6,910 nt of DNA from Spirochaetaceae bacterium (lineage in GTDB: Bacteria > Spirochaetota > Spirochaetia > SZUA-6 > RPPD01). The notes beneath the pieces are model-generated. The model was not told the origin of the DNA, did no database searches, and was given only the letters and a program-made list of their open reading frames with translations. Positions 5,330-6,910 of the stretch are shown piece by piece. The position numbers and the translations under genes are program-made. Numbering within the stretch: the first letter of the stretch is position 1; every line of letters begins with the position of its first letter. The stretch spans positions 1 through 6,910 of the forward strand of contig RPPD01000121.1 of the NCBI GenBank assembly GCA_003818675.1, given 5' to 3'.

Positions 5330-6910
5330 ATGAAAACAACAGGTGCTATAGCTCTTCTGACAGTGTTTTGCTTGCTGTTTCTGGCATGCCAGAATCCGCT
5401 GTCAGCGCCGGGAGGCGGCACAGTCCCGACCCCAACGCCCACACCCGGTGGCGAGGATACGGACGGGAATACATCTGGCACGGTCGTTCAACAGGGCAGC
5501 ATCATGTTCAATTCAGCCGGGGGCTGGCTGGAATACGGGTTTGCCCAATGGGACTCGCTTTCCGGCGCCGGCGGATACTCCGTGCACTACCGGTTGAGCA
5601 CACAACCCGACTCATCGTATGTCAGGGCTGATGCCGAACTGGTCCGCGGAACATGCGTGGATATTCCGGGTCTTTTGGGCAACAGGACATATTTTCTCAA
5701 AGTGGTCCCCGTGATCTCGGGAACGGAGGATCCCGCACAATCGAGCGTGGTAAGCGTGGATATACAGGCCCATGACCGCTCCGGTTTTGCCTTTGACCTG
5801 CGGTCACCAATGAGCACTGCCGGTACAAGCGGCGGCTACAATCCGGACGGCACCGTTAATCCGGCCGCGACCATCCTCTATATTACAGATGCAAACAAGG
5901 ACACTGTCCAGATGGACGTGACAAAGAACGGCGTCACTGCCACATATACAGGCTTGTACAATATTTGCGCGGCCCGCTCCAGCGCCAAGTCCACGAGCCC
6001 GATGATCATACGCTTTATCGGCACCGTAACCCCCCCGACCGGCCTGGACGCGTTGAAACAGCTCCAGATCAAGGACAACAGCAATGTGACCTACGAAGGC
6101 ATCGGCACGGATGCGGAACTCAACGGCTGGGGCATGGATTTCCAGCGCGATCACAACTTTGAAATCCGCAACCTCTCCTTCAGGGACCAGCCCGAAGACC
6201 AGATCAGCATCCAGAGCGACTGCCTCAATTTCTGGATCCACAACAATGACCACAACCTGGGCAAGGGTCTTCCCGGCGGTGAAGCAGACAAGATATACGG
6301 CGACGGGAACATCGACGTCAAATCCGGCACTTCATGGGTCACTGTTTCATACAACCATTATATCGGATGCAAAAAGACGGGCGGCATCGGTTTTGGCGGC
6401 GATACGAATGACCTGATGATGACCTATCACCACAACTTCTACGATGTCTGCGGTACCCGCATGCCGCGCATTTCCTACTGCTCGGTCCACGTCTACAATA
6501 CCTATTTCAAGGAAGCCCAGGGCTATGTCATCGCCCTTGCCAATGCGTGTGACGGATTCATCCAGAACAATTACTTTGAAAACTGCAACAGGCCCGTCAT
6601 CACAGCCAGCCAGGGTCATGATATTGATTCCGACGGGGAAAGCATCCTGTCCAACAATCCCGCCGGCACCGGCAAGATGTCTGGCAACTATATGGATGCC
6701 TTCACCTCGGATCCCGTACGCTTTGACCCTGCTGTCGACATCACCCTCGGGCCGACCGCGGCCGGCGCAATATACGACAACTTTGACCTCAATTTCGGCG
6801 CCAATTACCCCTGCAATCTCGACACGGCCGAAACGGCAAAAACCAGGGTGGAGCAGTACGCCGGACGCATCAACTCCAGCGCGGGCAATGTCACCCCATT
6901 GCCGCAGACA
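5330..6910 (+). CDS. Pectate lyase lipoprotein (PL1-like) with FnIII-like domain; 3' end outside window
   Basis: The frame stays open from ATG 5330 to the window's last base, giving 527 residues without a stop. It should cleave polygalacturonate by beta-elimination, at the cell surface or in the periplasm. Residues 1-20 are a lipoprotein signal ending in LFLAC, with Cys20 as lipidation site; a PTPTPTP linker follows (33-39). Residues ~57-145 resemble a fibronectin-III domain (GGYSVHYR at 81-88, YFLKVVPV at 121-128). From AHDRSGFAF (147-155) onward it is a right-handed beta-helix lyase. The core shows FWIHNNDHN (301-309), DGNIDVKSGTSWVTVSYN (325-342), YHHNFYDVCGTRMPR (366-380) and VHVYNTYF (386-393). 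Aligned to PelC by motif spacing, D329 matches D170 (calcium), K349 matches K190 and R377 matches catalytic R218; all are kept. R223 appears as S382. The segment YDNFDLNFG through QYAGRI (482-514) resembles the C-terminal end of related lyases, so probably little is missing unless another module follows. The divergent hybrid regulator is the likely controller. Confidence 0.92.
   Translation, partial: MKTTGAIALLTVFCLLFLACQNPLSAPGGGTVPTPTPTPGGEDTDGNTSGTVVQQGSIMFNSAGGWLEYGFAQWDSLSGAGGYSVHYRLSTQPDSSYVRADAELVRGTCVDIPGLLGNRTYFLKVVPVISGTEDPAQSSVVSVDIQAHDRSGFAFDLRSPMSTAGTSGGYNPDGTVNPAATILYITDANKDTVQMDVTKNGVTATYTGLYNICAARSSAKSTSPMIIRFIGTVTPPTGLDALKQLQIKDNSNVTYEGIGTDAELNGWGMDFQRDHNFEIRNLSFRDQPEDQISIQSDCLNFWIHNNDHNLGKGLPGGEADKIYGDGNIDVKSGTSWVTVSYNHYIGCKKTGGIGFGGDTNDLMMTYHHNFYDVCGTRMPRISYCSVHVYNTYFKEAQGYVIALANACDGFIQNNYFENCNRPVITASQGHDIDSDGESILSNNPAGTGKMSGNYMDAFTSDPVRFDPAVDITLGPTAAGAIYDNFDLNFGANYPCNLDTAETAKTRVEQYAGRINSSAGNVTPLPQT

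Noticed and set aside
5804..6253. Open frame of 149 codons on the - strand within the lyase
   Set aside because: It is a complement shadow of the lyase gene, whose catalytic motifs are all read on the + strand.
1..6910. CRISPR arrays, insertion sequences, tRNA or rRNA genes, attachment sites
   Set aside because: No regularly spaced repeats, transposase motifs, terminal inverted repeats or cloverleaf sequences were seen on either strand.

Overview
The window reads as a piece of a Gram-negative chromosome, most likely from a spirochaete. An OmpA-type envelope protein implies an outer membrane. The hybrid regulator, with a sugar-sensor half and an AraC half, is a layout common in Spirochaetota and some Firmicutes. 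The lyase lipobox has Phe at -3, which fits the relaxed spirochaetal rule. The phylum is an inference from gene types only; no rRNA or other marker gene is present.

Layout: (1) 1-623, the 3' part of an OmpA-like outer-membrane protein on the + strand, closed by a strong intrinsic terminator. (2) 653-919, a control region with a good NtrC-type dyad and a near-consensus sigma-54 promoter. (3) 920-2944, a two-gene nitrogen operon: an Amt ammonium transporter and a GlnK-type PII protein 9 bases downstream, ended by a hairpin plus T-run. (4) 3032-5152 on the - strand, a 706-residue regulator with an N-terminal periplasmic-binding-protein-like sensor and a C-terminal AraC DNA-binding domain, convergent with glnK. 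(5) 5153-5329, a divergent AT-rich promoter region holding a perfect 7+7 inverted repeat. (6) 5330 to the window end, a lipoprotein pectate lyase (PL1-like) with a fibronectin-III-like domain, still open at the last base.

Functionally there are two modules. The amt-glnK operon looks like classical nitrogen-limitation control: NtrC with sigma-54 would turn it on, Amt brings in ammonium, and GlnK would gate Amt according to 2-oxoglutarate, ATP/ADP and uridylylation. The divergent regulator-lyase pair looks like a polysaccharide-use module: the regulator probably senses a pectin-derived sugar and controls the surface pectate lyase. The lyase gene is easy to miss because it has no stop codon inside the window.

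I found no CRISPR array, insertion sequence, tRNA/rRNA gene or phage gene. Nothing here amounts to a clearly new system. The most useful points for follow-up are residue changes in GlnK and the lyase, the uncharacterised middle region of the regulator, and the candidate operator.
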